Below are positions 1 to 5,702 of a DNA stretch of 8,924 nucleotides, piece by piece. Position numbers and translations under genes: made by a program. Location of the stretch: NCBI GenBank assembly GCA_903891395.1, contig CAITEM010000354.1, positions 1 through 8,924 on the forward strand, in the 5' to 3' direction. Positions within the stretch are counted from its first letter, which is position 1, and the number at the start of each line of letters is the position of its first letter. The stretch is from an uncultured Hyphomicrobiales bacterium. GTDB taxonomy: Bacteria; Pseudomonadota; Alphaproteobacteria; Rhizobiales; Xanthobacteraceae. The notes beneath the pieces were generated by a model, which was not told the origin of the DNA, made no database searches, and worked only from the letters and a program-made list of their open reading frames with translations.

Positions 1-594
1 CGCCAGCACCGGGCCGACTTCGCAGGCGGCGGCGAACAATTCCGCGGTCTTGGCGCGAATCACCGCCAGATATTCGTCTTCGTTGGTCGCGGTGTTCTTG
101 GCGGCGCCGAGTTGCATGACTTCGCCTTCGGCGATCACGGCGGCGGCGGTGGAGAGAATATCGAGGGCGTGCAGGCTGCCCACTTCGACCATCATCTTGA
201 AGGCCTGGCCGAGCAGGAAGTCGCCGACCAAAACGCTGGCCTCGTTGCCCCAGACCATGCGGGCGGCGAGCTTGCCGCGCCGCATGTCGCTTTCGTCGAC
301 GACGTCGTCGTGCAGCAGTGTGGCGGTATGCATGAATTCGACAGCGGCAGCGAGCTTGATATGGCCTTCGCCCTGATAGCCGGCGATTCTCGCCATCGCC
401 AACGTCAGCATCGGCCGCAGCCTTTTGCCGCCGGACGAGATCAGGTGGTTGGCCACCTCCGGGATCATGGTGACGTCGGAACCGGTGCGCGCCAGAATGG
501 TCGCGTTGACCCGCGCCATATCGGGCGCGACCAGTTCGGTCAGGCGCTCGATTGATGCGGCATGCGGGTTTTCAAACGGAATAACGACGGCCAA
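1..594 (-). CDS. ispB: Long-chain polyprenyl (octaprenyl/decaprenyl-type) diphosphate synthase, N-terminal part
   Basis: Reverse-strand reading frame open from 594 to the window edge, giving 198 residues of a family usually about 320-340 long, so the C-terminal part with the second Asp-rich motif is outside the window. Visible motifs are GGKRLRP (residues 55-61), which binds isopentenyl diphosphate, and the first aspartate-rich motif DDVVD (96-100) within LLHDDVVDESDMRRG, which binds Mg2+ and the allylic substrate. These define trans-isoprenyl diphosphate synthases; the family adds IPP units to farnesyl diphosphate to make the ubiquinone side chain in the cytosol. I chose the TTG at 594: GGGAG (602-606) lies 7 nt upstream, and the candidate promoter places transcription start downstream of the alternative in-frame ATG at 628-630. 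Exact chain length cannot be read from the sequence. Transcribed divergently from the glycosyltransferase. Confidence 0.93.
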   Translation of the reverse strand, partial: MAVVIPFENPHAASIERLTELVAPDMARVNATILARTGSDVTMIPEVANHLISSGGKRLRPMLTLAMARIAGYQGEGHIKLAAAVEFMHTATLLHDDVVDESDMRRGKLAARMVWGNEASVLVGDFLLGQAFKMMVEVGSLHALDILSTAAAVIAEGEVMQLGAAKNTATNEDEYLAVIRAKTAELFAAACEVGPVLA

Positions 595-625
595 AACGCA
601 ACTCCCGGACGGCAAAGACAAAGCA

Positions 626-644
626 AGCATAGAAACGCTATGCT
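626..644. repeat. Short inverted repeat over the divergent promoter
   Basis: AGCATAG (626-632) and CTATGCT (638-644) form a perfect 7-bp inverted repeat with a 5-nt centre. It covers the proposed -10 box of the polyprenyl synthase promoter and lies between two divergent genes, as an operator for a dimeric regulator would. It could also be chance. Confidence 0.4.
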
Positions 645-654
645 ATTGCGGCAA
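626..654 (-). promoter_or_regulatory. Candidate sigma70-type promoter for the polyprenyl synthase
   Basis: On the minus strand TTGCCG (649-654) and TATGCT (626-631) are separated by exactly 17 nt, each matching 4 of 6 consensus positions. Transcription would begin near 619, leaving a leader of about 25 nt before the TTG start at 594. Promoter calls by eye in GC-rich alphaproteobacteria are uncertain. Confidence 0.4.
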
Positions 655-714
655 GCGGTTTAGCGGGCGGCAGATCCCCGCATTTGAGGCAGATCAACCG
701 GCAAGGGGCACCGT

Positions 715-1716
715 TTGGCGAAGAAAGTTTCCAACACCACCGCGCGTAAGCCCGGCGGCCGGTCCGCCGTGGACGTCGCGGCGTACAAGATCGCGGTGCT
801 CGTGCCTTGCTACAACGAGGCGGCGGCGGTGGCCAAGGTGGTGAAGGATTTCCGCGCGGCGCTGCCCAGTGCCACGATTTTCGTGTTCGACAATAATTCG
901 ACCGACAACACCGCCGCGGCGGCCCGCGAGGCCGGCGCCGAAGTGTTCCAGGAGAAGCACCAGGGCAAGGGCTTCGTGGTGCGCCGGATGTTCACCGACA
1001 TCGAGGCCGACATTTACGTTCTGGTCGACGGCGACGCCACCTACGACGCGCCGAGCGCGATGGCGATGATCCAGCGGCTGCTCATCGATCGTCTCGACAT
1101 GGTGGTGGCGAACCGCATCGACACCGAGCAGGCCGCCTATCGCACCGGCCATCGCACCGGCAATATGCTGCTCACCGGTTCGGTCGCCTGGGTATTCGGG
1201 CCGGCGTTCAAGGACATGCTGTCCGGCTATCGGGTTTTCTCGCGCCGCTTCGTGAAATCTTTTCCAGTATTGTCTGGCGGCTTCGAGATCGAGACCGAAC
1301 TCACCATCCATGCGCTCGAATTGGGTTTGCCCACCGCCGAGATCGATACGCCTTACTATGCGCGGCCGCAGGGCTCGGCGTCCAAGCTCAATACCTGGCG
1401 CGACGGCTTCCGAATTTTGCGCACCATTCTCGCGCTCTATCGTGCCGAGCGTCCGCTGATGTTCTTTGCCGTCATCGGACTTGTGCTGGCGATTGTCTCC
1501 ATCGTCTTGGCGATCCCGATCTTCGTCACCTATGTCGAGACCGGACTGGTGCCGCGGCTGCCGACGGCCATTCTGTCAACCGGCCTGATGATGCTGGCGT
1601 CGCTGTCGGCCGCCGTGGGCCTGGTGCTCGACACGGTGACGCGCGGCCGCCGTGAAACCAAGCTGCTGGCGTATCTGTCGCACCGCGCGCCGGGCGAGGA
1701 AAGGCGCGCGTCATGA
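715..1716 (+). CDS. Family 2 glycosyltransferase with two C-terminal membrane segments (DPM1/DPG-synthase-like)
   Basis: 333 residues. The N-terminal GT-A domain has VLVPCYNE (28-35), the nucleotide-binding region FVFDNNSTDNT (57-67) and the metal-binding DGD at 105-107 followed by ATYD. Further family-like blocks are GNMLLTG, LSGYRVFSRR (169-178) and GGFEIETEL (188-196). Two hydrophobic stretches at about 249-272 and 284-306 predict membrane anchoring with the catalytic domain in the cytosol. The family moves a sugar from a nucleotide donor to polyprenyl phosphate or another lipid; donor and acceptor cannot be read here. Start is TTG at 715 with AGGGG (704-708) spaced by 6 nt. Its stop overlaps the next start (ATGA at 1713-1716), so the two are probably co-translated. 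The chain begins with about 20 polar residues before the fold. Confidence 0.88.
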   Translation: MAKKVSNTTARKPGGRSAVDVAAYKIAVLVPCYNEAAAVAKVVKDFRAALPSATIFVFDNNSTDNTAAAAREAGAEVFQEKHQGKGFVVRRMFTDIEADIYVLVDGDATYDAPSAMAMIQRLLIDRLDMVVANRIDTEQAAYRTGHRTGNMLLTGSVAWVFGPAFKDMLSGYRVFSRRFVKSFPVLSGGFEIETELTIHALELGLPTAEIDTPYYARPQGSASKLNTWRDGFRILRTILALYRAERPLMFFAVIGLVLAIVSIVLAIPIFVTYVETGLVPRLPTAILSTGLMMLASLSAAVGLVLDTVTRGRRETKLLAYLSHRAPGEERRAS

Positions 1717-1943
1717 AAGAACTCGTCCGTACCAACGACATCGTCCTGGTTTCCGCGGTCGGCGCGCTGCTCGATGGCGCGAAAATCAGACATGTGGTGT
1801 TCGATCAGAACATGAGCGTGCTGGAAGGCTCGCTCGGCGTCCTGCCGCGCCGCGTGCTGGTGGCGGAAGACGATCTTGCCGCCGCGCGGCGTGTGCTGAC
1901 CGACGCCGGGCTTGCCCATGAACTGCGTCCCGATGGTGGCTGA
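1713..1943 (+). CDS. DUF2007 family small protein (putative signal-transducing protein)
   Basis: 76 residues, matching my memory of the DUF2007 family: a short compact domain opening with a beta strand (ELVRTNDIVLVSAVGALLDG), then a polar turn and VLVAEDDLAAARRVL near residues 48-62. DUF2007 members are small proteins annotated as putative signal transducers with a PII-like ferredoxin fold; no biochemical role is established that I can cite. The ATG at 1713 overlaps the glycosyltransferase stop by 4 nt and is preceded by a purine-rich GAGGAAAGG (1696-1704) at good spacing. Its 3' end overlaps the start region of the methyltransferase. DUF2007 next to this methyltransferase and a polyprenyl synthase is a gene order I recall from Bradyrhizobium-type genomes. 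Confidence 0.82.
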   Translation: MKELVRTNDIVLVSAVGALLDGAKIRHVVFDQNMSVLEGSLGVLPRRVLVAEDDLAAARRVLTDAGLAHELRPDGG

Positions 1944-2709
1944 ACCCGCCACGATGGAAACCACCGAAGACGCCGTGCTGGGCGGCCGCTTGCGGCTGCG
2001 GCAGCCCAAGCGCGGCCATCGTGTCGGGCACGATGCGATCCTGCTGGCGGCGGCGACTGGCGCGCGCACCGGTGAGCACGCCATCGACCTCGGCGCCGGC
2101 GTCGGCGCGGCAGGTTTGGCGCTGGCGGCGCGGGTCGATGGCCTCAAAGTGACGCTGGTCGAAATCGATGCCGCTTTGTGCGGACTGGCCGCCGGCAACG
2201 TGACGCTTAACGGCATGGGCGATCGGGTGCGGGTGGTGCAGGGCGACGTGGAGGATGGAGCGGGCCTTGCCGTGGCGGGCGTCGCCGCCGGCAGCGCCGA
2301 CCGCATCTTGATGAACCCCCCGTTTCACGGCGCCGGGCGCCATCAGGCATCGCCGGACCCGGGACGGCGTCAGGCATATATCGCAGAGTCCGGACTTTTG
2401 GCACGCTGGACTGCCGCTGCGGCAAACCTGTTGCGGCCGCACGGCGTGCTGACCCTGATCTGGCGCGCCGACGGCCTTGCGGAGGTGCGGGAGGCGTTAT
2501 CGGGCGGCTTCGGCAGCCTCGCGGAGCTGCCGGTGCTGCCGCGCGATGGCGCGCCCGCTATTCGCGTTCTGGTGCGGGCTGTGAAAGGCGGGCGGTCGCA
2601 GGAGAGCGCCTATCCGGCGCTGGTGCTCAACGATGCTCTCGGAAAGCCCACGGCGGCGGCCGAAGCCGTTCTGCGAGGCGGCGAAGCCTTGCCGATGGCG
2701 AGCGTTTAG
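1933..2709 (+). CDS. trmN6: TrmN6-like methyltransferase, tRNA1(Val) A37 N6-methyltransferase family
   Basis: 258 residues from the ATG at 1933. Rossmann-fold class I methyltransferase: the SAM-binding motif I DLGAGVGAAGL is at 52-62, the acidic motif II LVEIDA at 75-80, and the catalytic NPPF at 128-131, typical of enzymes that methylate the exocyclic N6 of adenine. The opening block GGRLRLRQPKRGHRVGHDAILLAA (17-40) is characteristic of the COG4123/YfiC group, whose E. coli member methylates A37 of tRNA1(Val). The tRNA target is inferred from the family. Alternative in-frame starts are TTG 1912, ATG 1918 and ATG 1954; none has a strong ribosome binding site. I prefer 1933 because it overlaps the DUF2007 stop by 11 nt and its N-terminus resembles remembered homologues. 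Confidence 0.85.
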   Translation: MVAEPATMETTEDAVLGGRLRLRQPKRGHRVGHDAILLAAATGARTGEHAIDLGAGVGAAGLALAARVDGLKVTLVEIDAALCGLAAGNVTLNGMGDRVRVVQGDVEDGAGLAVAGVAAGSADRILMNPPFHGAGRHQASPDPGRRQAYIAESGLLARWTAAAANLLRPHGVLTLIWRADGLAEVREALSGGFGSLAELPVLPRDGAPAIRVLVRAVKGGRSQESAYPALVLNDALGKPTAAAEAVLRGGEALPMASV

Positions 2710-2713
2710 CGGG

Positions 2714-2729
2714 GCCGGTTAAATCCGGC
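2714..2729. terminator. Weak hairpin between convergent genes
   Basis: GCCGG (2714-2718) and CCGGC (2725-2729) pair around a 6-nt AT-rich loop just after the methyltransferase stop and over the stop codon of the minus-strand small gene. There is no T-run on either side, so termination is only a possibility. Confidence 0.2.
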
Positions 2730-2865
2730 GCCGTGACGGCACGAATTCGCGCCAATTCCTGGCGACCAACTGGCTCCGGAGCCGGCGCAGATTCTCTTCG
2801 CTCAGGTGCGAAAGACCGATAACGCACGCGATCAACACGAAAAGAAGTGCCAGCTTGGGGTCCAT
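2719..2865 (-). CDS. Small membrane-type protein of unknown function, 48 aa
   Basis: MDPKLALLFVLIACVIGLSH opens a 48-residue protein. Residues 5-19 form one hydrophobic segment, followed by a highly basic, amphipathic tail rich in Arg and ending SRRRI. That architecture suggests a single-pass inner-membrane peptide with a cytosolic positive tail. I chose ATG 2865 because AGAGG (2873-2877) lies 7 nt upstream; the ATG at 2868 is possible. A longer frame reaches 2928, but its extra N-terminal residues lie upstream of the likely transcription start. I recall similar short proteins in Bradyrhizobium-type genomes but cannot name a family. It converges on the methyltransferase gene with 9 nt between stops, and has its own plausible promoter. 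Confidence 0.65.
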   Translation of the reverse strand: MDPKLALLFVLIACVIGLSHLSEENLRRLRSQLVARNWREFVPSRRRI

Positions 2866-2878
2866 CATCGGGCCTCTA

Positions 2879-2904
2879 ATATGCGCCACGCCATTGTGGC
2901 ATAT
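2879..2904. repeat. Imperfect inverted repeat over the small-gene promoter
   Basis: GCCAC (2885-2889) pairs with GTGGC (2896-2900) across a 6-nt centre. Flanking ATAT at 2879-2882 and 2901-2904 extends the symmetry after a 2-nt bulge on the left. It could be an operator or a leader RNA hairpin. Confidence 0.3.
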
Positions 2905-2928
2905 ACTGCATTGCAAAAAGCATTCCAA
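2900..2928 (-). promoter_or_regulatory. Candidate sigma70-type promoter for the 48-aa protein
   Basis: On the minus strand TTGGAA (2923-2928) and TATATG (2900-2905) stand 17 nt apart, each matching 4 of 6 consensus bases, in an unusually AT-rich patch (2899-2950). Expected start of transcription is near 2893, about 28 nt before the ATG at 2865. An imperfect inverted repeat (2879-2904) covers the -10 box and start site. Confidence 0.45.
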
Positions 2929-3108
2929 AGTTAAAAATTAGGCAAATTGAATGACTTCAGGGCAATATGCCGCAGAAATGTTGCGTTGCACCTACCGCAT
3001 TACCGTGGCGGGGCAAGCGGGGTCCGCCGGCCGCCTCGGCACCGCCCAAGGCGTCGGCAGGCTGCCTAAGCCTTTGACTTGTCTTGGGGCAGTCCCTAGC
3101 TGACGATC
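2929..3108. other. Intergenic region upstream of the S49 peptidase
   Basis: No gene seen. The left part is AT-rich, the right part GC-rich. TTGACT (3074-3079) followed after 17 nt by TAGCTG (3097-3102) is a possible promoter with a poor -10 box; it would start transcription about at the ATG at 3109. That would imply either a leaderless message or a real start at ATG 3133. Confidence 0.3.
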
Positions 3109-4026
3109 ATGGCTGGGGGCTCGACCGAACCAATGCCCGATCTTCTCAAGACGACGCGCGATGCACTTGGCCGTCTGGTGCCGGCGCGATTCCGCGCCGA
3201 CATCCCGGTGGTACCCGTGGTGAGCCTGTCCGGCGTCATCGGCATGGGCACACCGCTGCGGCCCGGCCTGATGCTGTCGACCGTCGCGCGCGCGCTCGAG
3301 CGCGCCTTCGCCACCCGCAATGCCCGCGCCGTGGCGCTGGCGATCAATTCGCCCGGCGGCTCGCCGTCGCAATCGCACCTGATCATGCGCCGCATCCGGC
3401 AACTGGCCGACGAAAAGAATTTGCCCGTGCTGGCCTTCATCGAGGACGTCGGCGCCTCCGGCGGCTACATGCTGGCGTGCGCCGCCGACGAAATCATCTG
3501 CGACCAATATTCGATCGTCGGCTCGATCGGCGTGGTGGGCGGCTCGTTCGGCTTTCCCAAGCTGATGGAAAAGCTCGGCGTCGAGCGGCGGCTTTATACG
3601 TCGGGCGACAACAAGGTGATGCTTGATCCATTTCAGCCGGAAAAGCCGGAAGATGTGAAGCGCATCAAGGCCATCCAGAAAGAGATCCACGGCAATTTCA
3701 TCGCGCTGGTGAAAGAGCGCCGCGGCGTCAAATTGAAGGGCGCCGACAAGACGCTGTTTTCCGGCGAATTCTGGACCGCCCAGACCGCGGTCGATTTCGG
3801 TCTGGCGGATTCGATCGGGGACATCCGCTCGGTGCTGCGAGCGCGTTATGGCGAGAAGGTCCGCACGCCGCTCGTGTCCGGCGACCGCAGCTTCTTTGGG
3901 CGGAAGCTGCCGGGCGTCAGCCTGGCGGATGCCTTTGGCGGCCGTGCCGGACTTGCCGGCGGACTTGCCGACGATCTGGTGTCGTCGCTGGAGGCCCGCG
4001 CGCTATGGTCGCAATACGGGCTGTAA
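3109..4026 (+). CDS. S49 family serine peptidase (SppA/SohB type)
   Basis: 305 residues. The ClpP/crotonase-like fold is recognisable from AVALAINSPGGSPSQSHLI (74-92), the nucleophile in GASGGY with Ser117, VGSIGVVGGSFGF (137-149), and DNKVMLDPF with Lys169. Ser117 and Lys169 are 52 residues apart, the same separation as the Ser147/Lys199 dyad of Bacillus subtilis SppA, so the single-domain arrangement fits a Ser-Lys dyad protease. Family members degrade cleaved signal peptides and membrane protein fragments. This one shows no signal peptide or transmembrane segment at its N-terminus, unlike SppA and SohB, so it may be cytosolic or peripherally bound. ATG 3109 has no clear ribosome binding site; ATG 3133 (MPDLLKTT) is an equally reasonable start. 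The C-terminus ends ARALWSQYGL. Confidence 0.88.
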   Translation: MAGGSTEPMPDLLKTTRDALGRLVPARFRADIPVVPVVSLSGVIGMGTPLRPGLMLSTVARALERAFATRNARAVALAINSPGGSPSQSHLIMRRIRQLADEKNLPVLAFIEDVGASGGYMLACAADEIICDQYSIVGSIGVVGGSFGFPKLMEKLGVERRLYTSGDNKVMLDPFQPEKPEDVKRIKAIQKEIHGNFIALVKERRGVKLKGADKTLFSGEFWTAQTAVDFGLADSIGDIRSVLRARYGEKVRTPLVSGDRSFFGRKLPGVSLADAFGGRAGLAGGLADDLVSSLEARALWSQYGL

Positions 4027-4121
4027 ACAACGATCTATAAACTGTGATTTCAGTGGGCCGCGAAATCGCCTAGATTGGGCGGCAAATTCGAGTCCATCAG
4101 CTCGTTTATGAGGAGCCGACG

Positions 4122-4331
4122 ATGCCGCCACTTCTGCTGTCGCCGCTGGTCAAATGGTCGCTCGCCGCGTTGGGCGGGGCCAGGGTCGTGCACTGGGTGG
4201 TCAAGGAAGCGCGCCGGATCAACGAAGAGCTTGATGACGCCAGGCGCGTGAAGGTGAGGGTGACCGATCAGGAAAGGCGCCCGACTTTGCGGCGCGATCC
4301 GCGGACCGGCGAGTATCGTCCCTGGGCCTGA
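4122..4331 (+). CDS. Conserved-looking small protein of unknown function, 69 aa
   Basis: ATG at 4122 preceded by AGGAG (4111-4115) with 6-nt spacing, a strong ribosome binding site. Residues 3-27 are hydrophobic to amphipathic (LLLSPLVKWSLAALGGARVV), followed by a charged helix (VKEARRINEELDDARRVKV, about 27-45) and a basic tail with LRRDPRTGEYRPWA at the end. This suggests a small membrane-associated protein with a short cytosolic helix. I do not recognise a named family, though I recall similar proteins beside S49 peptidase genes in Bradyrhizobium relatives. It follows the peptidase by 95 nt and may share its transcript or use a weak TTTCAG/TAGATT promoter (4048-4076). Confidence 0.75.
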   Translation: MPPLLLSPLVKWSLAALGGARVVHWVVKEARRINEELDDARRVKVRVTDQERRPTLRRDPRTGEYRPWA

Positions 4332-4338
4332 AGGCCCA
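4323..4338. terminator. Perfect 7-bp inverted repeat at a convergent gene junction
   Basis: TGGGCCT (4323-4329) and AGGCCCA (4332-4338) flank two bases and overlap the stop codon of the 69-aa gene. It sits between that stop and the stop of the 28-aa minus-strand ORF at 4344. It could slow transcription in both directions, but neither side has a T-run and the loop is tight. Confidence 0.3.
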
Positions 4339-4343
4339 AGGGC

Positions 4344-4430
4344 TTAGCGGGAATTGCGCGAACTGCCGCTGATCATGGGGCCGAAAAATAGGGCCGTCAG
4401 GGCAAATCCGATGATCTGAAGGGTCAGCAT
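4344..4430 (-). CDS. Putative 28-aa membrane microprotein
   Basis: Reading the minus strand from ATG at 4430 to TAA at 4344-4346 gives MLTLQIIGFALTALFFGPMI followed by SGSSRNSR. GGAGA (4437-4441) lies 6 nt upstream of the ATG, an excellent ribosome binding site. Residues 2-20 are hydrophobic, so the product would be a single membrane-spanning segment with a short polar, basic tail. It converges on the 69-aa gene with a 12-nt gap, and a TATAGA sequence about 25 nt upstream of the ribosome site could be a -10 box. The frame is short enough to arise by chance. The combination of ribosome site, hydrophobic segment and tidy convergent placement is what supports it. No family recognised. Confidence 0.45.
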   Translation of the reverse strand: MLTLQIIGFALTALFFGPMISGSSRNSR

Positions 4431-4530
4431 TGGGTTTCTCCGATGAAATTCTTTCGTTCTATAAGTTGGTCGCTGGGGTATCAGTTCCGGTTCAAAGGCC
4501 AATGAAACAAACCGTTAAACTTGCTGCGAC

Positions 4531-4559
4531 TTGACCCCTTTGCGGGCCGCCGATAGGTT
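4531..4559 (+). promoter_or_regulatory. Candidate promoter of glyQ
   Basis: TTGACC (4531-4536, 5 of 6 consensus) is followed after 17 nt by TAGGTT (4554-4559, 3 of 6). Transcription would start near 4566, leaving about 30 nt before the glyQ ATG at 4597. I see no T-box or other known riboswitch in the leader. Confidence 0.4.
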
Positions 4560-4596
4560 CGCGGCGCTTTCCCATTCGAAAATCAGTAATAAAATC

Positions 4597-5571
4597 ATGG
4601 CTCAAGCTGCGGTTCCCGCCGAACTTCCCGCCGTTGGGCGGCCGCCGGACAACCTCGATCCGACGCGCTCCTTCCAGGGTCTCATTCTGGCATTGCAGCA
4701 ATACTGGGCGGCGCGGGGCTGCGTCATTTTGCAGCCCTATGACATGGAAGTCGGCGCCGGAACTTTCCACCCGGCGACCACCCTGCGGGCGCTGGGGCCG
4801 AAGCCGTGGAACGCCGCCTATGTGCAGCCCTCGCGCCGGCCCAAGGATGGCCGCTACGGCGAGAACCCGAACCGGCTGCAGCACTACTACCAGTTCCAGG
4901 TGATCCTGAAGCCGTCGCCGCCGGACCTGCAGGACCTCTATCTCGGCTCGCTGAAAGCCATCGGCATCGATTCAGGCCTTCACGACATCCGCTTCGTCGA
5001 GGACGATTGGGAAAGCCCGACGCTCGGCGCCTGGGGCCTTGGCTGGGAATGTTGGTGCGACGGCATGGAAGTGTCGCAGTTCACTTACTTCCAGCAGGTC
5101 GCCGGTTTCGAATGCGCCCCGGTCGCCGGCGAACTCACCTACGGCCTTGAGCGTCTGGCGATGTACGTGCAGGGCGTCGAGCGCGTCTACGATCTGAATT
5201 TCAACGGCGCCAGCGGCGACAGCAAAGTCACCTACGGCGACGTGTTCCTGCAGGCCGAGCGCGAATATTCCAAACACAATTTCGAAGTCGCCGATACCGT
5301 CATGCTGTTCGAGCAGTTCAAGATGGCGGAAGCGGCCTGCCAGAAATATCTCGCCGCCGGTTGGCGCGACGGCGCGCGCGAGCGCCACGACATGGCGCTG
5401 CCGGCCTACGACCAGTGCATCAAGGCCAGTCACGTCTTCAATTTGCTCGACGCCCGCGGCGTCATCTCCGTGACTGAGCGGCAGAGCTACATTCTGCGCG
5501 TGCGCGAACTAGCGAAAGCGTGCGGCGAAGCCTGGCTCGCCACCGACGGCGGCGGCAAGGCGGCGTCTTGA
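4597..5571 (+). CDS. glyQ: Glycine--tRNA ligase alpha subunit
   Basis: 324 residues, slightly longer than the roughly 300 of E. coli GlyQ because of about 20 extra N-terminal residues before LDPTRSFQGLILALQQYW. The chain is complete and typical: GCVILQPYDMEVGAGTFHPA (residues 41-60), LGPKPWNAAYVQPSRRPKDG, RYGENPNRLQHYYQFQVI, the class II catalytic-core segments LGWECWCDGMEVSQFTYFQQ and ELTYGLERLAMY, and a C-terminal helix ending KACGEAWLA. This subunit forms the active site that activates glycine; with GlyS it makes the alpha2beta2 bacterial glycyl-tRNA synthetase in the cytosol. Start ATG 4597 lacks a clear Shine-Dalgarno sequence; a longer frame from TTG 4531 begins within the proposed promoter and is unlikely. 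The partner glyS lies 1.09 kb downstream. Confidence 0.97.
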   Translation: MAQAAVPAELPAVGRPPDNLDPTRSFQGLILALQQYWAARGCVILQPYDMEVGAGTFHPATTLRALGPKPWNAAYVQPSRRPKDGRYGENPNRLQHYYQFQVILKPSPPDLQDLYLGSLKAIGIDSGLHDIRFVEDDWESPTLGAWGLGWECWCDGMEVSQFTYFQQVAGFECAPVAGELTYGLERLAMYVQGVERVYDLNFNGASGDSKVTYGDVFLQAEREYSKHNFEVADTVMLFEQFKMAEAACQKYLAAGWRDGARERHDMALPAYDQCIKASHVFNLLDARGVISVTERQSYILRVRELAKACGEAWLATDGGGKAAS

Positions 5572-5613
5572 TCCTGCCCTGAGTGTTCGGAGCGCGTGTT
5601 TCCGCTACACTTC

Positions 5614-5692
5614 ACCCTCCCCTGGAGGGGAGTACCGCTCGCTGCTTTCTTTTCCCCTCCCCCTTGTGGGGAGGGGTTAGGGGTGGGGGTCG
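5614..5692 (+). repeat. Inverted repeat, left copy, flanking the DUF559 gene
   Basis: About 79 nt that match the reverse complement of 6094-6168. The outer 17 nt (5614-5630) are identical. The inner block 5654-5692 matches except for two substitutions. The centre differs in sequence and length. It contains two palindromes: CTCCCCT/AGGGGAG (5617-5632) and a perfect 9-bp stem CCCCTCCCC/GGGGAGGGG (5654-5676) with loop CTTGT. GC-rich palindromes of this type are, from memory, dispersed in many alphaproteobacterial genomes. I see no target-site duplication beside it. Confidence 0.85.
5668..5689 (+). other. G-quadruplex motif in the left repeat
   Basis: Four G-tracts of at least four bases with loops of 1, 3 and 1 nt (GGGG at 5668-5671, 5673-5676, 5680-5683 and GGGGG at 5685-5689) fit a canonical intramolecular quadruplex. 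The first two tracts are also the right arm of the 9-bp hairpin, so the two structures exclude each other. It lies 14 nt before the DUF559 start codon. Confidence 0.6.
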
Positions 5693-5702
5693 ACGTGACG
5701 CG

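Noticed and set aside
694..1311. Minus-strand frame of 205 codons opposite the glycosyltransferase
   Set aside because: His/Arg/Gly-rich low-complexity translation antisense to a clear GT2 gene; typical shadow in GC-rich DNA.
1530..2442. Long minus-strand frames opposite DUF2007 and the methyltransferase
   Set aside because: No recognisable motifs, and they lie antisense to genes with well-placed SAM and NPPF motifs.
2992..3690. Minus-strand frame of 232 codons opposite the S49 peptidase
   Set aside because: Shadow of the peptidase gene; composition is His/Arg/Ala-rich with no domain.
4560..4596. T-box or glycine riboswitch in the glyQ leader
   Set aside because: The leader is only about 30 nt from the proposed start and shows no specifier stem or conserved T-box sequence; T-boxes are also not expected in this group.
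5583..5702. GTG 5583 as the DUF559 start
   Set aside because: It would translate the entire left inverted repeat and overlap the region just after glyQ; homology-like sequence begins only after ATG 5703.
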